NCBI GenBank assembly: GCA_947601495.1
Contig: CANQGE010000002.1
Location: forward strand, 161,826-225,825
DNA length: 64,000 nucleotides
Direction: 5' to 3'
Source of the DNA: an uncultured Clostridia bacterium
GTDB lineage: Bacteria > Bacillota > Clostridia > TANB77 > CAG-508
Shown: positions 15,816 through 24,856 of the stretch, piece after piece
How the letters are laid out: each line of letters opens with the position of its first letter
Numbering within the stretch: the stretch's first letter is position 1
Notes under the pieces: generated by a model
The model's input: only the letters and a program-made list of their open reading frames with translations
Told to the model about the DNA's origin: nothing
The model's database searches: none
Translations under genes and position numbers: made by a program

Positions 15816-18158
15816 ATGAAATATATAGATAAATTTTTAAAGTTATTAAAAACGGATAGGAATACATTCGTAACATACATACTAACTTTGCTTACAATAT
15901 ACATATGTATTGATAGAATTTCAGAAGTACTACTTATTATGTTTTCTGGTTTATCTGTTTCATATTGGGGGCCAATAAAATATACACTTGCTATTGCTTG
16001 TCCAGTATTTGCATTTTACTTCTCGCCTGCTTCAAAATTTGCAACAGATAAATATACAAAAGAAACTTTCTTTCATATGTATGCTGTTGCTTTATATGTA
16101 GTAGTATGTTCAATGGTTGTTCAATGGATAAATCATATTGGTTGGCTTTTATTATTCTCTGTTCCTAATTATTCTTACATTGTTACTACTTTTATGGATT
16201 TAATTAAGCCAGCTTTTTCATCTTTTGCTTGGTACATTCCAGTTTGCTCATTCTATCCACTATTTAAATGGTTATATACAGTTGTTAACGATACTCTATA
16301 TATTAGAGAATCTATTTGGGATTATGGCGGAATAGATTTATCAGATAAATCTATTGGTATGGGACCATATACTTGTGAAATGTTTATAGCTAAAGATAGA
16401 GAAACTGGTAAATCAATTAAAACTCCTGAAAATAGAAGATTTGAATCTACTTTAATCGTTGGTGTTTCTGGTTCAGGAAAAACTTCTATGGTATTTGAAC
16501 CAATGATTGCTAGAGATATAGAAAAGAAATTTTTCTTTAGAGAAACTTCAAAGGAATTGGGATATACGGCAATAAAAACTCATATAGCAACTTTAAACTG
16601 TCCTTATTCTAATGGTTATATAAATGAAAACTTTACTTTAAATATGCTTACACCAGTTCCTACTAAAGAAGCTGTCTTTAAAACATATTTTTCTAAACTT
16701 ATTTATAATTATGATGGTAAAAACACAATTTATAAAAACTTGGGTATAACATATATGGCACCAGATTACGAATCAATATCACATATTAGAGAAGTTGCCG
16801 AAAACTTTGGTATAAAATATAACATTATAGATCCTAATGATAGTGAACATTCAATAGGATTAAATCCTTTCACATATGAAGATCCTATTAAAACATCTAT
16901 TGCTATATCTTCAATATTGAAAAGAATGTATGCATCTGAAGAAGTTCCTAACTTTGGAAATCATGATGAAGCATTCATGCAAAACATAGTTACTCAAGCA
17001 ATTGAAAATTTAGTTTTAGTATTAAAAGAATTTTATCCAAAACTTCATGAAGGATCTATTCCTACATTAGAAGACTTACTAGAATTATTAAATGATTTTG
17101 ATAAAATAGAAGAAATGTCAGAGCAAATAAAAGAATATCCAGAACTTGCTGAACAATATAAAATTCAACTAGGATACTTTAAGAAAACATTTTATAAAAC
17201 AGCATATAATAGAGAAGAAACTGCAAAATACTTACAAGCTTCTGCTGCACAACTTGAAAACTTACTAAGATATCCAGGAGTTAGAAGCATTTTATGTAAT
17301 AGATCAAATAATTTAAATTATGACCATGCACTTTCTGATGGTGATGTTACTCTAGTTTGTACAAGACGTGGAGATTTAGGTGCTAGTGTTCATAAAGCCT
17401 TTGGATTGTTCTTCATATTATTAATGCAACAATCTGTTTTATCTAGACCTGGAAATGAAAAAACTAGAATTCCTCACTTCTTATATATAGATGAATTTCC
17501 ACCTTTTGTTTGTAAAGCTACAGAAGACATTTTCACACTATATAGAAAATATAGAGTTGGAACTATAATATCTTCTCAAAACTTATCACAATTTGGTATT
17601 AAAAATGATTATAACTTTAGACAAACATTACTTGCTAACTGTACAACTAAAATAGTATTTGGTAACAACACACCAGAAGATAATGAATGGTGGGAAAAAG
17701 AATTTGGAGATAAGAGACGTTGGGTATTCTCACATGATTATAAAACAGATCAAGGTCAATATGACCCAACTTATAAAGGAATTAAGTGGCAATGGATTCC
17801 ATGGTATAAAGCAGGAAAAGTTCAGTCTTTAAAATTCAAAACAATTATTTATAAAACAAAAGACTTAAAAGGTAAGACTTTAGTAGGTCAAGCTAAAATA
17901 GACTTCCTTGAATCTAAATATAAAGAAAAACAAAAAATAAAAACGTATAATTTTGAAAAGTTTGTTAATTTAAATAGTAGTTCTTCTGTTACAGATACTT
18001 CATCTCGAAAGAAACCATCATTTGATTTGAAAAATATAAATTCTGACTTAGATAGATCTGAAGAAATTGACCCAATTCAAAAAAATAATTCTGACATAAA
18101 TTATCATTTCGATGATGAAGATCCAATTGCACCATTCAATCCAAAAAGAACTAATTAA
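15816..18158 (+). CDS. VirD4/TraG-like coupling ATPase, orphan
   Basis: The 780-residue protein has an N-terminal membrane region with about four hydrophobic segments (residues 20-45, 55-72, 88-115, 132-155). A cytoplasmic RecA-like domain follows: Walker A GVSGSGKTS at 216-224, IIDPNDSEHSIGLNPF (a TraG-type motif) near 337-352, and Walker B FLYIDE at 555-560 followed by YRKYRVGTIISSQNLSQFG. Type IV coupling proteins dock relaxosomes to conjugation channels. No relaxase, VirB4 or channel gene is present nearby. The convergent neighbour resembles a replication-relaxation protein, so the pair may form a stand-alone system or be the remnant of an integrated element. Base composition matches the surroundings. 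Confidence 0.8.
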   Translation: MKYIDKFLKLLKTDRNTFVTYILTLLTIYICIDRISEVLLIMFSGLSVSYWGPIKYTLAIACPVFAFYFSPASKFATDKYTKETFFHMYAVALYVVVCSMVVQWINHIGWLLLFSVPNYSYIVTTFMDLIKPAFSSFAWYIPVCSFYPLFKWLYTVVNDTLYIRESIWDYGGIDLSDKSIGMGPYTCEMFIAKDRETGKSIKTPENRRFESTLIVGVSGSGKTSMVFEPMIARDIEKKFFFRETSKELGYTAIKTHIATLNCPYSNGYINENFTLNMLTPVPTKEAVFKTYFSKLIYNYDGKNTIYKNLGITYMAPDYESISHIREVAENFGIKYNIIDPNDSEHSIGLNPFTYEDPIKTSIAISSILKRMYASEEVPNFGNHDEAFMQNIVTQAIENLVLVLKEFYPKLHEGSIPTLEDLLELLNDFDKIEEMSEQIKEYPELAEQYKIQLGYFKKTFYKTAYNREETAKYLQASAAQLENLLRYPGVRSILCNRSNNLNYDHALSDGDVTLVCTRRGDLGASVHKAFGLFFILLMQQSVLSRPGNEKTRIPHFLYIDEFPPFVCKATEDIFTLYRKYRVGTIISSQNLSQFGIKNDYNFRQTLLANCTTKIVFGNNTPEDNEWWEKEFGDKRRWVFSHDYKTDQGQYDPTYKGIKWQWIPWYKAGKVQSLKFKTIIYKTKDLKGKTLVGQAKIDFLESKYKEKQKIKTYNFEKFVNLNSSSSVTDTSSRKKPSFDLKNINSDLDRSEEIDPIQKNNSDINYHFDDEDPIAPFNPKRTN

Positions 18159-18172
18159 TAAAAATAAAAATT

Positions 18173-18206
18173 GCTCTGTGGTAATAAAACCACAGAGCTT
18201 TTTTAT
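18173..18206 (+). terminator. Bidirectional terminator between convergent genes
   Basis: Stem GCTCTGTGG (18173-18181) with CCACAGAGC (18190-18198), then TTTTTT on the + strand and an A-run upstream for the - strand. Confidence 0.85.
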
Positions 18207-18227
18207 TATTTTAAATTATGCATATGC

Positions 18228-19163
18228 CTACTCTAATATTTTAAATTCAACATTATGTGCTGAAAACTTTCCAGTATCTTCGTTTTTCACAAATTCTGTT
18301 AAAGATTTTTCTAAAGATTCTGAATTTTGTTTTAAATCTGTTGTAAAATATAATTTTGTTTTTTCAATTTCCAAACTATTTTTTACTATTACTTTAAATG
18401 TTTCTACCATATGTTTATCATCTTCACAAACTAAAATTAATTGTGGTTTTGCTTCATATCCAGAATCAAATGGAACAAAGTTTTCTAAGAAATCTTTATA
18501 TAATCTCATTCTTTCAGCAATTTTTTCTTCCCAGTCTTCTTCTCTTCTAACACATTCAAAGATTAAACTTAAAGATTTTCCAGATTTTGCTATTTTAACT
18601 TCTCCATGTCCTTTAAATGTTTTTCCATTCATTTTAGCTGTAATTGAAGTTTTTACTTTATAATTATTAAAGTTTTTAGCTTTTCTCATATATGCAATTA
18701 TAACTTGGTTTCCTGCTAATCTTTTCTTAATTAAAGCAACTGGTTTTGTATTGTCTGTAGGTTGCCATTTACATTCTACTTCTTTAGAGTTAAGCAAATA
18801 TTTGCCCATTTTTTCCATACAATAAACTCTATAGATTCCTTTTCCCTCTTCTGATGTAAAATAGTATCTTGTTAATATTTTTGTTTTAATTAATTGCTCT
18901 AGTTTAGTATTTAATTTATCTTGTGATTTTATTTCTACTCCCTTATATTTAAGTATTTGAAAAATTTGTCTTGATGTTAGAAATTCAAATTCATTTACTA
19001 AATCTAGTATTTTGAAATGCACATCTGTTATATGGCCTAAGTTTATTTTATGGATAATCTGATTAACAGATACATATCCATCCTTGCCATCAAATGTTTT
19101 TATTTCTCCCTCTCTAATAGCGAATGGAGAAACGGTAGTTTTAATTTCTTGATCCTCTACCAT
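18228..19163 (-). CDS. Replication-relaxation-like winged-helix protein
   Basis: The 311-residue protein has a winged-helix domain at about residues 40-125 (HFKILDLVNEFEFLTSRQIFQILKYKG...LEQLIKTKILTRYYF...YRVYCMEKMGKYLL). The C-terminal domain has SLIFECVRREEDWEEKIAERMRLYKDFLE and PQLILVCEDDKHM, like the nuclease-fold part of replication-relaxation proteins found next to TraG/VirD4-type ATPases on Gram-positive mobile elements. AGGAGG precedes the start. It is the last gene of the leftward lspA-rlu-S1 operon and faces the TraG-like gene across a shared terminator. Function is inferred from domain order and context. Confidence 0.55.
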   Translation of the reverse strand: MVEDQEIKTTVSPFAIREGEIKTFDGKDGYVSVNQIIHKINLGHITDVHFKILDLVNEFEFLTSRQIFQILKYKGVEIKSQDKLNTKLEQLIKTKILTRYYFTSEEGKGIYRVYCMEKMGKYLLNSKEVECKWQPTDNTKPVALIKKRLAGNQVIIAYMRKAKNFNNYKVKTSITAKMNGKTFKGHGEVKIAKSGKSLSLIFECVRREEDWEEKIAERMRLYKDFLENFVPFDSGYEAKPQLILVCEDDKHMVETFKVIVKNSLEIEKTKLYFTTDLKQNSESLEKSLTEFVKNEDTGKFSAHNVEFKILE

Positions 19164-19178
19164 TTTCTAATAACCTCC

Positions 19179-19983
19179 TTAAACAATTAAAAGTTTAATT
19201 TTTTTTCTGTCTTTTATTATTTTTTTAATATAGACATTTACTTTCTGTCCATATTCAAGACCTTCTTTATATTCAGCCAAGCCAACTAAATTTGGCTTAA
19301 GCTCAATAAAAATTCCATTTTTATATTTGTCTGTTTCTTTCACTATTCCTTCTACAATTGTTTTTTCATTATATTCTTCAATATTTTCTTCCCAATTTCC
19401 CAAAAGTTCTTTATATGATAAAACAATTTTATCATTATCAGTGTCTATTGATTTTATCATAACATTGATTTTTTGTCCAATATAAAAACGTTCTTCTGGA
19501 GATTTTATTCTAGAAATAGAAATATCTTCTATATGAAGAAGTCCAACTATTCCGCCTCCTATTTCAACAAATGCTCCAAATTTTCTCATATTTCTTACAA
19601 TGCCGATTAACTACCATTCCTGGTTTTAATTCGTTTTTTACCCATTCTAAAGCTTGTTTTTGAACGTTCTTTCTAGATAGAAGTACATTTTTATCATTAT
19701 ATATTTCTTTTATTTTAAATTGAACAAAATTGTTTACTTTATTTCTGCAAATACTAGGACTACAAAATCCAAATTCATCTGTATTAATTTCTTCTAATTC
19801 ATTTCTAGGTATTATACCTTTTATATTATTTCCTAAGTCTATATGTAAGTTATAGTTTGAATCGCAATTGTTTACATATCCTTGCAGAATATCTCCGCTT
19901 AAAAAGGCTTTATTTAATAAATTATTATCTAATTCGTCTTTTGTTTCATTCCAGCCTTCTGGAATAAATCTTTGGTATTCCAT
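19179..19983 (-). pseudogene. S1-domain RNA-binding protein gene interrupted by a one-base frameshift
   Basis: The frame from ATG 19983 reads MEYQRFIPEGWNETKDELDNNLL, a first S1-like domain, and ...WVKNELKPGMVVN, then goes out of frame and stops near 19564. Skipping one base (most simply the G on the + strand at about 19605) restores VVN-GIVRNMRKFGAFVEIGGGIVGLLHIEDIS, a textbook S1 domain, then one more S1 repeat to the stop at 19179. The intact product would be about 267 residues, resembling RpsA-like proteins of Clostridia with two or three S1 domains. It may be a real mutation or a sequencing error. Both halves are otherwise undamaged, which favours a very recent event or an error. Confidence 0.8.
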
Positions 19984-20031
19984 ATTTTTCTCCTCATTTG
20001 TGAATTTTTTTAAAAATATTTATTTTTAAAA

Positions 20032-20754
20032 TTACTTTAGTATGCTTTCTATTTCTTCTTTAGTTAAATATCTCCATTTACCTATTTTCAAGTCTTTTAC
20101 ATCAATGTTTCCTATTTTTGCTCTATGCAAAGCTAAAACTTTTTTTCCTATTGCCTCACACATTTTTCTTACTTCTCTATTTTTTCCTTCATGTATTGTT
20201 ATTTCTACTCTAGAAGTATTATTTTCTTCGTCTATTTTCAAAATCTTAACTTTTGCTTCTCTTGTTATATAAGAATTATCTATCATAACGCCTTTTTGAA
20301 GTTTTTCTACATCTTCTTTTGAAATAATTCCCTTAACTGTTGCATTATAAACTTTATTTATTTCATGTTTTGGATGTGTAACCTTATATATAAAATCGCC
20401 ATCATCTGTTAAAATTAAAGCTCCTGATGTATACATATCTAGTCTTCCTACTGGCAGAATTCGTTTTTCTTTTATATTTATTAGATCTATAACTGTTTGT
20501 CTATTAAATTGGTCATCAACAGTTGTTACAACTCCAATAGGTTTATTTAATAAAATATATGTATATTCTTTATTTTTATTTTTTATTATTTTTCCATTAT
20601 ATTCTACTTTATCTTTTTCTGGATCTACTTTTGCACCTATTTGCGCAATTAAACCATTAACTTTTATTTCACCATTAATAATAAGTTCTTCACATTTTCT
20701 TCTAGAAGCTACATCATTTTCAGCTAAAAATTTTTGAAGTCTAATTTTTTCCAT
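20032..20754 (-). CDS. rluB: 23S rRNA/16S rRNA pseudouridine synthase, RsuA/RluB family
   Basis: The 240-residue protein has an N-terminal S4 domain (RLQKFLAENDVASRRKCEELIINGEIKVNG) and a catalytic motif GRLDMYTSGALILTDDGDF with Asp106. EGKNREVRKMCEAIGKKVLALHRAKIG near the end is typical of RluB. It isomerises a uridine in rRNA, probably the 23S 2605 equivalent. It lies between rluD-like and S1-domain genes in the same direction. Confidence 0.9.
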   Translation of the reverse strand: MEKIRLQKFLAENDVASRRKCEELIINGEIKVNGLIAQIGAKVDPEKDKVEYNGKIIKNKNKEYTYILLNKPIGVVTTVDDQFNRQTVIDLINIKEKRILPVGRLDMYTSGALILTDDGDFIYKVTHPKHEINKVYNATVKGIISKEDVEKLQKGVMIDNSYITREAKVKILKIDEENNTSRVEITIHEGKNREVRKMCEAIGKKVLALHRAKIGNIDVKDLKIGKWRYLTKEEIESILK

Positions 20755-20782
20755 TTTCTCTCCTATAAAATTTTAGTACTTA

Positions 20783-21706
20783 TTAAATTTTCTCTTCTTT
20801 TCTTAAAGTTTCTAATACTTTTTCAAAGTATTCTGGCAAATCTGCTTTTAAATTCATTTTCTTACCAGTAGTTGGATGAACAAATTCTAGTTTCATACTA
20901 TGAAGCATTTGTCCTTCAACTCCAAATGGATTTTTTCCATTTGAGTAAACATAGTCACCAACTATTGGATAGCCTATTTGAGATAAATGAACTCTAATTT
21001 GATGAGTTCTACCAGTTTCTATGTTAACTTCTAGTAATGTATAATTTTTAAATCTTTCTATTACTTTTATGTGTGTTACTGCACTTTTTCCTGTTTTTGA
21101 TACCGCCATTTTAGTTCTATCTTTTGTGCTTCTAGCAATTGGCATATCTATTGTTGCTTCATTTTCTTTTAAATATCCTCTTACTAGAGCAATATATGTT
21201 TTTTTCACTTCATGATTTTTTATTTGATTACTAATATTTATATGTGATTTATCATTTTTAGCAACAATTAAAAGTCCTGATGTGTCTTTATCTATTCTAT
21301 GAACTATTCCTGGTCTAATTTCTCCACCAATACCAGAAAGGCTGTCTTTACATCTTGCCATAATAGCATTTACTAAAGTACCATCAGGATTTCCATTTCC
21401 TGGGTGAACAACTAAACCTTTTTGCTTATTTACAACAAGTATGTCATTATCTTCATAAACAACATCTAATGGTATATTTTCTGGTTTAATTTCCACTTCT
21501 TTTGGTTCTTCTTTTATAATTGTAATTATATCATTTAAATTTAATTTATAAGAAGACTTAGCTTTCTTACCATTTACAAAAATTTTTTCTTCATCTATTA
21601 ATCTCTGAATTGTCATTCTAGAAAAATCTGTATTTCTTTTACTTATTGCTTTATCTAGTCTTATTCCTGCTAAATCTTCACTAACTTTATATTCTTCTTT
21701 TTCCAA
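20783..21706 (-). CDS. rluD: Large-subunit rRNA pseudouridine synthase, RluD family
   Basis: The 307-residue protein carries an S4 domain at 15-70 and RPGIVHRIDKDTSGLLIVAK with catalytic Asp139. It also has TGRTHQIRVHLSQIGYPIVGDYVY, the conserved RluA/RluD signatures. The Bacillus relative YlyB lies directly downstream of lspA; here a TagA-type gene is inserted between them. Likely a 23S rRNA modification enzyme. Confidence 0.92.
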   Translation of the reverse strand: MEKEEYKVSEDLAGIRLDKAISKRNTDFSRMTIQRLIDEEKIFVNGKKAKSSYKLNLNDIITIIKEEPKEVEIKPENIPLDVVYEDNDILVVNKQKGLVVHPGNGNPDGTLVNAIMARCKDSLSGIGGEIRPGIVHRIDKDTSGLLIVAKNDKSHINISNQIKNHEVKKTYIALVRGYLKENEATIDMPIARSTKDRTKMAVSKTGKSAVTHIKVIERFKNYTLLEVNIETGRTHQIRVHLSQIGYPIVGDYVYSNGKNPFGVEGQMLHSMKLEFVHPTTGKKMNLKADLPEYFEKVLETLRKEEKI

Positions 21707-21717
21707 TTTTACTTCCT

Positions 21718-22473
21718 CTATTTATCAAAACTTCCTTTAGTTATATCTTTTGTGAATACAATTTTGAATAGATAAACAGGTAATGCTATCATTCTTTTTA
21801 TTCTTTTTGGTTGCAAAATAAGTCTCCATAACCATTCAATACCTAATTTTTGAGCAATTTTAGGAGCTCTTTTTATTTTTCCTGATTCATAGTCAAAAGT
21901 TCCACCTTGTCCAGCTGAAATGTCAACTTGTAACTCATTTTTGTGTTTTGCCATCCATTTTTCTTGTAGTGGAGCACCCATTGCAACAAACAAAACATTT
22001 GGCTTTAAAGAATTTATTTCTTTTATAACTGTTTCTTCTGAATCCTCTTTAAAAAAGCCTTCATGATATCCTACTATTTTTAACTTAGGATAGTCTTTTT
22101 TAATGTGTTCTACAGTAAGTTTTGGCACGTCTCCTTCTCCACCTAGCAAATAAAAAGTCCAGCCTTCTTTTTCCCCTATTTCTAAAATTTTTCTAAAGTA
22201 TGCTTGTCCCGGGATTCTTTGCTTGAATGGCTTTTTTTGTAATTTTCCACCAATCATTACTCCTACACTATCTGGTGTTGCCAAGTCTGCACTTCTTAAA
22301 ATGTCGTAGAATTCTTTATCTTTTTGTGCCATCATAATAAATTCTGTGTTTGGTGCTACTACTAATTTGCAACTTTTATTACTATTTTCAATTAAATCTT
22401 TTGTTATGTTTCCTGCCTCGTCGATATCAATATTATCTATATCGATTCCCAGTATTCTAACTGTATTACGCAA
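21718..22473 (-). CDS. tagA: WecG/TagA/CpsF-family glycosyltransferase
   Basis: The protein has 251 residues from TTG 22473, chosen because AGAGGTG (at about 22478-22484) lies just upstream and the start is 2 bases after the lspA stop; an ATG at 22530 lies deep in lspA. Motifs are LATPDSVGVMIGGKLQKKPFKQRIPGQ, FYLLGGEG, VLFVAMGAPLQEKWM and SAGQGGTFDYESGKIKRAPKIAQKLGIEWLWRL. These are those of UDP-ManNAc:GlcNAc-PP-undecaprenol ManNAc transferases, which begin wall teichoic acid linkage or other lipid-linked glycans at the membrane face. No other tag gene is nearby, so the polymer is unknown. Confidence 0.87.
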   Translation of the reverse strand: MRNTVRILGIDIDNIDIDEAGNITKDLIENSNKSCKLVVAPNTEFIMMAQKDKEFYDILRSADLATPDSVGVMIGGKLQKKPFKQRIPGQAYFRKILEIGEKEGWTFYLLGGEGDVPKLTVEHIKKDYPKLKIVGYHEGFFKEDSEETVIKEINSLKPNVLFVAMGAPLQEKWMAKHKNELQVDISAGQGGTFDYESGKIKRAPKIAQKLGIEWLWRLILQPKRIKRMIALPVYLFKIVFTKDITKGSFDK

Positions 22474-22475
22474 AA

Positions 22476-22928
22476 TTACACCTCTATTTTTCTTGAAAAA
22501 TCTATTAAAAATATTACTATTAAAATCCAACCTATTATTATTGAAAAATCTGCAAAATTGAAGTTTGGTATTTTATAGATTTTTATAAAGTCTAAAACAC
22601 TACTCCTAAAAAATCTATCTAGAAGATTGCCTATTGCTCCTCCTAAAACTAAAGCAATTGCAACTGCTGTTTTTTTATCTATTCTTTCTATTTGACTTAT
22701 AATAAATCTAATTATTATTGCTAAAATAAATATTGTTATAATAATATTGCTAACATTTCCTTTATTAAAGCCAAATGCCATTCCAGTGTTTGTTACAATT
22801 TCTATTTTAAAATATTCATTCCCTATAGGTTCTTTTACAAAATTAGAAACTAATATTTTGCTTACTTGGTCTATTAATATTATTATAATTGATATTATAA
22901 TAATTATTTTTACAATTTTATTTTTCAA
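22476..22928 (-). CDS. lspA: Lipoprotein signal peptidase (signal peptidase II)
   Basis: The 150-residue protein has four hydrophobic segments. TNTGMAFG, VLGGAIGNLLDRFFRSSVLDF and FNFADFSIIIG contain the two catalytic aspartates (NLLDR and FADF). It cleaves diacylglyceryl-modified prolipoproteins. It is 15 bases downstream of the large membrane protein and is followed directly by the TagA-type gene. Confidence 0.95.
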   Translation of the reverse strand: MKNKIVKIIIIISIIIILIDQVSKILVSNFVKEPIGNEYFKIEIVTNTGMAFGFNKGNVSNIIITIFILAIIIRFIISQIERIDKKTAVAIALVLGGAIGNLLDRFFRSSVLDFIKIYKIPNFNFADFSIIIGWILIVIFLIDFSRKIEV

Positions 22929-22943
22929 AATAAGACCTCCAAA

Positions 22944-24668
22944 TTACTCTTTGTTTTCTGTTTGTTCTTGCTGAGCAGATAGTCTTTCAAATATTTTGAA
23001 ATTTCCTTTATAATATATTCTCTTATAATTTGAGTCTTTTTCTAAAAGCATAGCAAGTTTTGTATTTTGATATAAAATAATATGTGTTACATTATATTCT
23101 TTAAATTTTGCTTCATAATTGTTAACAATTCCTGCCATATTTAATGCATCTGAGAAAATGTCTCTACCATCATATTTTTTAGTTTCTTTATTGTATGTTC
23201 CATTAAATTCTGGTGAATATAAATCGCATCTAGAATCTATAAATACTGGTATTCCTCTATATAGAAGATAACTTCCATAATTATATTCATTAAACAATCT
23301 TATATTTTTTACATCTAAGTTTTCTAAAATCCAATCTGAAGCTTCTACTGGATATGAAGATGTATCTATATAGTCTACATTCATTACTGGTTTTACTAGA
23401 TTTGTGCTCCAAATAATAAACAAGCAAATTATAACAATTGTGCCAAACCAACCAGAAACAAATCGTTCAATTTTTAATATAGTTTCTTTATCGTATTTAT
23501 TGAAAACATAAGAAACCATAGAAGCAAGTATTGGTCCACAAAGGATAGCAAACATTGAAACTTGTCTTCTAGTTTTAAATGCTAGAAAAGTTATTCCTCC
23601 AAGCATAAATACATCTGGTAATTTTAATTTTGTATCTGTAAATATTAAGAATAATAAGAAAATTACTACAGTATAAGAAAATTCTGTGTTATCAATTAAA
23701 GTAAGTGGAAGATGCTCATTAATTGAGTTTGTAGTATTTCCTTTCATTATTTTGTAAAGATAAGTAAATGCACCATTTCCTGCTGGATTTAAAAATCCTG
23801 TAAAAACTGCTATACCCATTATTGCAATAAGTAATAGTACTGTATGATTTTTTTCTACTTTTACTCTATATGGATTTTCTCTTAATTTTTTTACTTTTTC
23901 ATTTCTTATATCTTTATTTTTTGTAATTTGTTTTATTTTTTCATCAATTTTTAATTTCTTTTCTTCTTTTTTAGTTAATTTTTTTCTTAAATTTAAAAAT
24001 AGTTTTCTAATTCTAAACCATATATTGAAATCTTCTAAAGATACAAGCAAATATTCTGCTATATATGGCAAAAATAAAACAAAATAGAATGGCCATACAG
24101 CGCAGTGCAAATTCGCAATTAATAATGGTATTAAAATTAGTGCAAGAGCATATCTTTTCTTTTTAGTTTCTAAGAATCCTTCTATTGCAAAAACTGTCCA
24201 TACAAACAATATAAATGTTACAAGTTGAGCTCTAGCTGCTATAAACGATTTTACTAAATACATAGCTCCTATAGTTACAGCAAAAGAAACAACTTTATTT
24301 TTGGATTTTTTATTACAAAGTGCATATACAGAAATTCCAAGTATTGCACTTAAAATCATTGTTGAAGCATATATTCCTGGTTGACCGAAATTATGATAAA
24401 CTATATACATTCCCAAGTCATAAAGCCAATGTGGATAAGTATATGGTAGATCATGTATAGAATATAAATCTTTAGTTAAATCTGAGCAACCATTTTCAAA
24501 AATATATTTTCCTATTGTTATTGTATAAAAAGTGTCATTTTGTAGTTTTTTAGGTGATATTGCAGCACAAAATAAAGAAATACAAATAATAGCTACTATA
24601 TGAAAAATAATTGCTTTAATTTTTATTTTTTTTGCGTTACTTTTTTCTTGAGTATCAGTATTCATCAT
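22944..24668 (-). CDS. Multi-pass membrane protein, GT-C/oligosaccharyltransferase-like topology
   Basis: The 574-residue protein has about 11 hydrophobic segments. The first extracellular loop carries DTFYTITIGKYIFENG...PYTYPHWLYDLGMYIVY, resembling the acidic DxE-type loop of GT-C membrane glycosyltransferases. Residues about 225-275 form a strongly basic, coiled cytoplasmic insert (KKEEKKLKIDEKIKQITKNK). A soluble tail (about 450-574) includes NEYNYGSYLLYRGIPVFIDSRCDLYSPEF, a pattern seen in many uncharacterised bacterial membrane proteins of this type. It heads the operon with lspA. Function is not established; lipid-linked sugar transfer is a guess. Confidence 0.6.
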   Translation of the reverse strand: MMNTDTQEKSNAKKIKIKAIIFHIVAIICISLFCAAISPKKLQNDTFYTITIGKYIFENGCSDLTKDLYSIHDLPYTYPHWLYDLGMYIVYHNFGQPGIYASTMILSAILGISVYALCNKKSKNKVVSFAVTIGAMYLVKSFIAARAQLVTFILFVWTVFAIEGFLETKKKRYALALILIPLLIANLHCAVWPFYFVLFLPYIAEYLLVSLEDFNIWFRIRKLFLNLRKKLTKKEEKKLKIDEKIKQITKNKDIRNEKVKKLRENPYRVKVEKNHTVLLLIAIMGIAVFTGFLNPAGNGAFTYLYKIMKGNTTNSINEHLPLTLIDNTEFSYTVVIFLLFLIFTDTKLKLPDVFMLGGITFLAFKTRRQVSMFAILCGPILASMVSYVFNKYDKETILKIERFVSGWFGTIVIICLFIIWSTNLVKPVMNVDYIDTSSYPVEASDWILENLDVKNIRLFNEYNYGSYLLYRGIPVFIDSRCDLYSPEFNGTYNKETKKYDGRDIFSDALNMAGIVNNYEAKFKEYNVTHIILYQNTKLAMLLEKDSNYKRIYYKGNFKIFERLSAQQEQTENKE

Positions 24669-24769
24669 AATCTCCTTTATATCATAAATTTATCAAATTA
24701 TATCAAATAAGTTGAAAAAAATATATACTTTTATAAAAAAATTAATAGACAATTTTCTTATAAAAAAGA

Positions 24770-24806
24770 AAACGCCCACATACTAACTTTTGTTAGCACA
24801 TGGACA
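24770..24806 (-). terminator. ssb: Terminator downstream of ssb
   Basis: On the - strand CCATGTGCTAAC-AAAA-GTTAGTATGTGG forms an 11-12 bp stem, followed by TTTTC and a T-rich run. Confidence 0.75.
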
Positions 24807-24856
24807 TTACATAATTTGCTAAAATTTATATAATTTAAAATTATATACTTAATTTA

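Noticed and set aside
15816..19163. Integrated conjugative element spanning the TraG-like region
   Set aside because: No integrase, relaxase, att-like direct repeats, tRNA target or composition shift was visible, and flanking genes are housekeeping.
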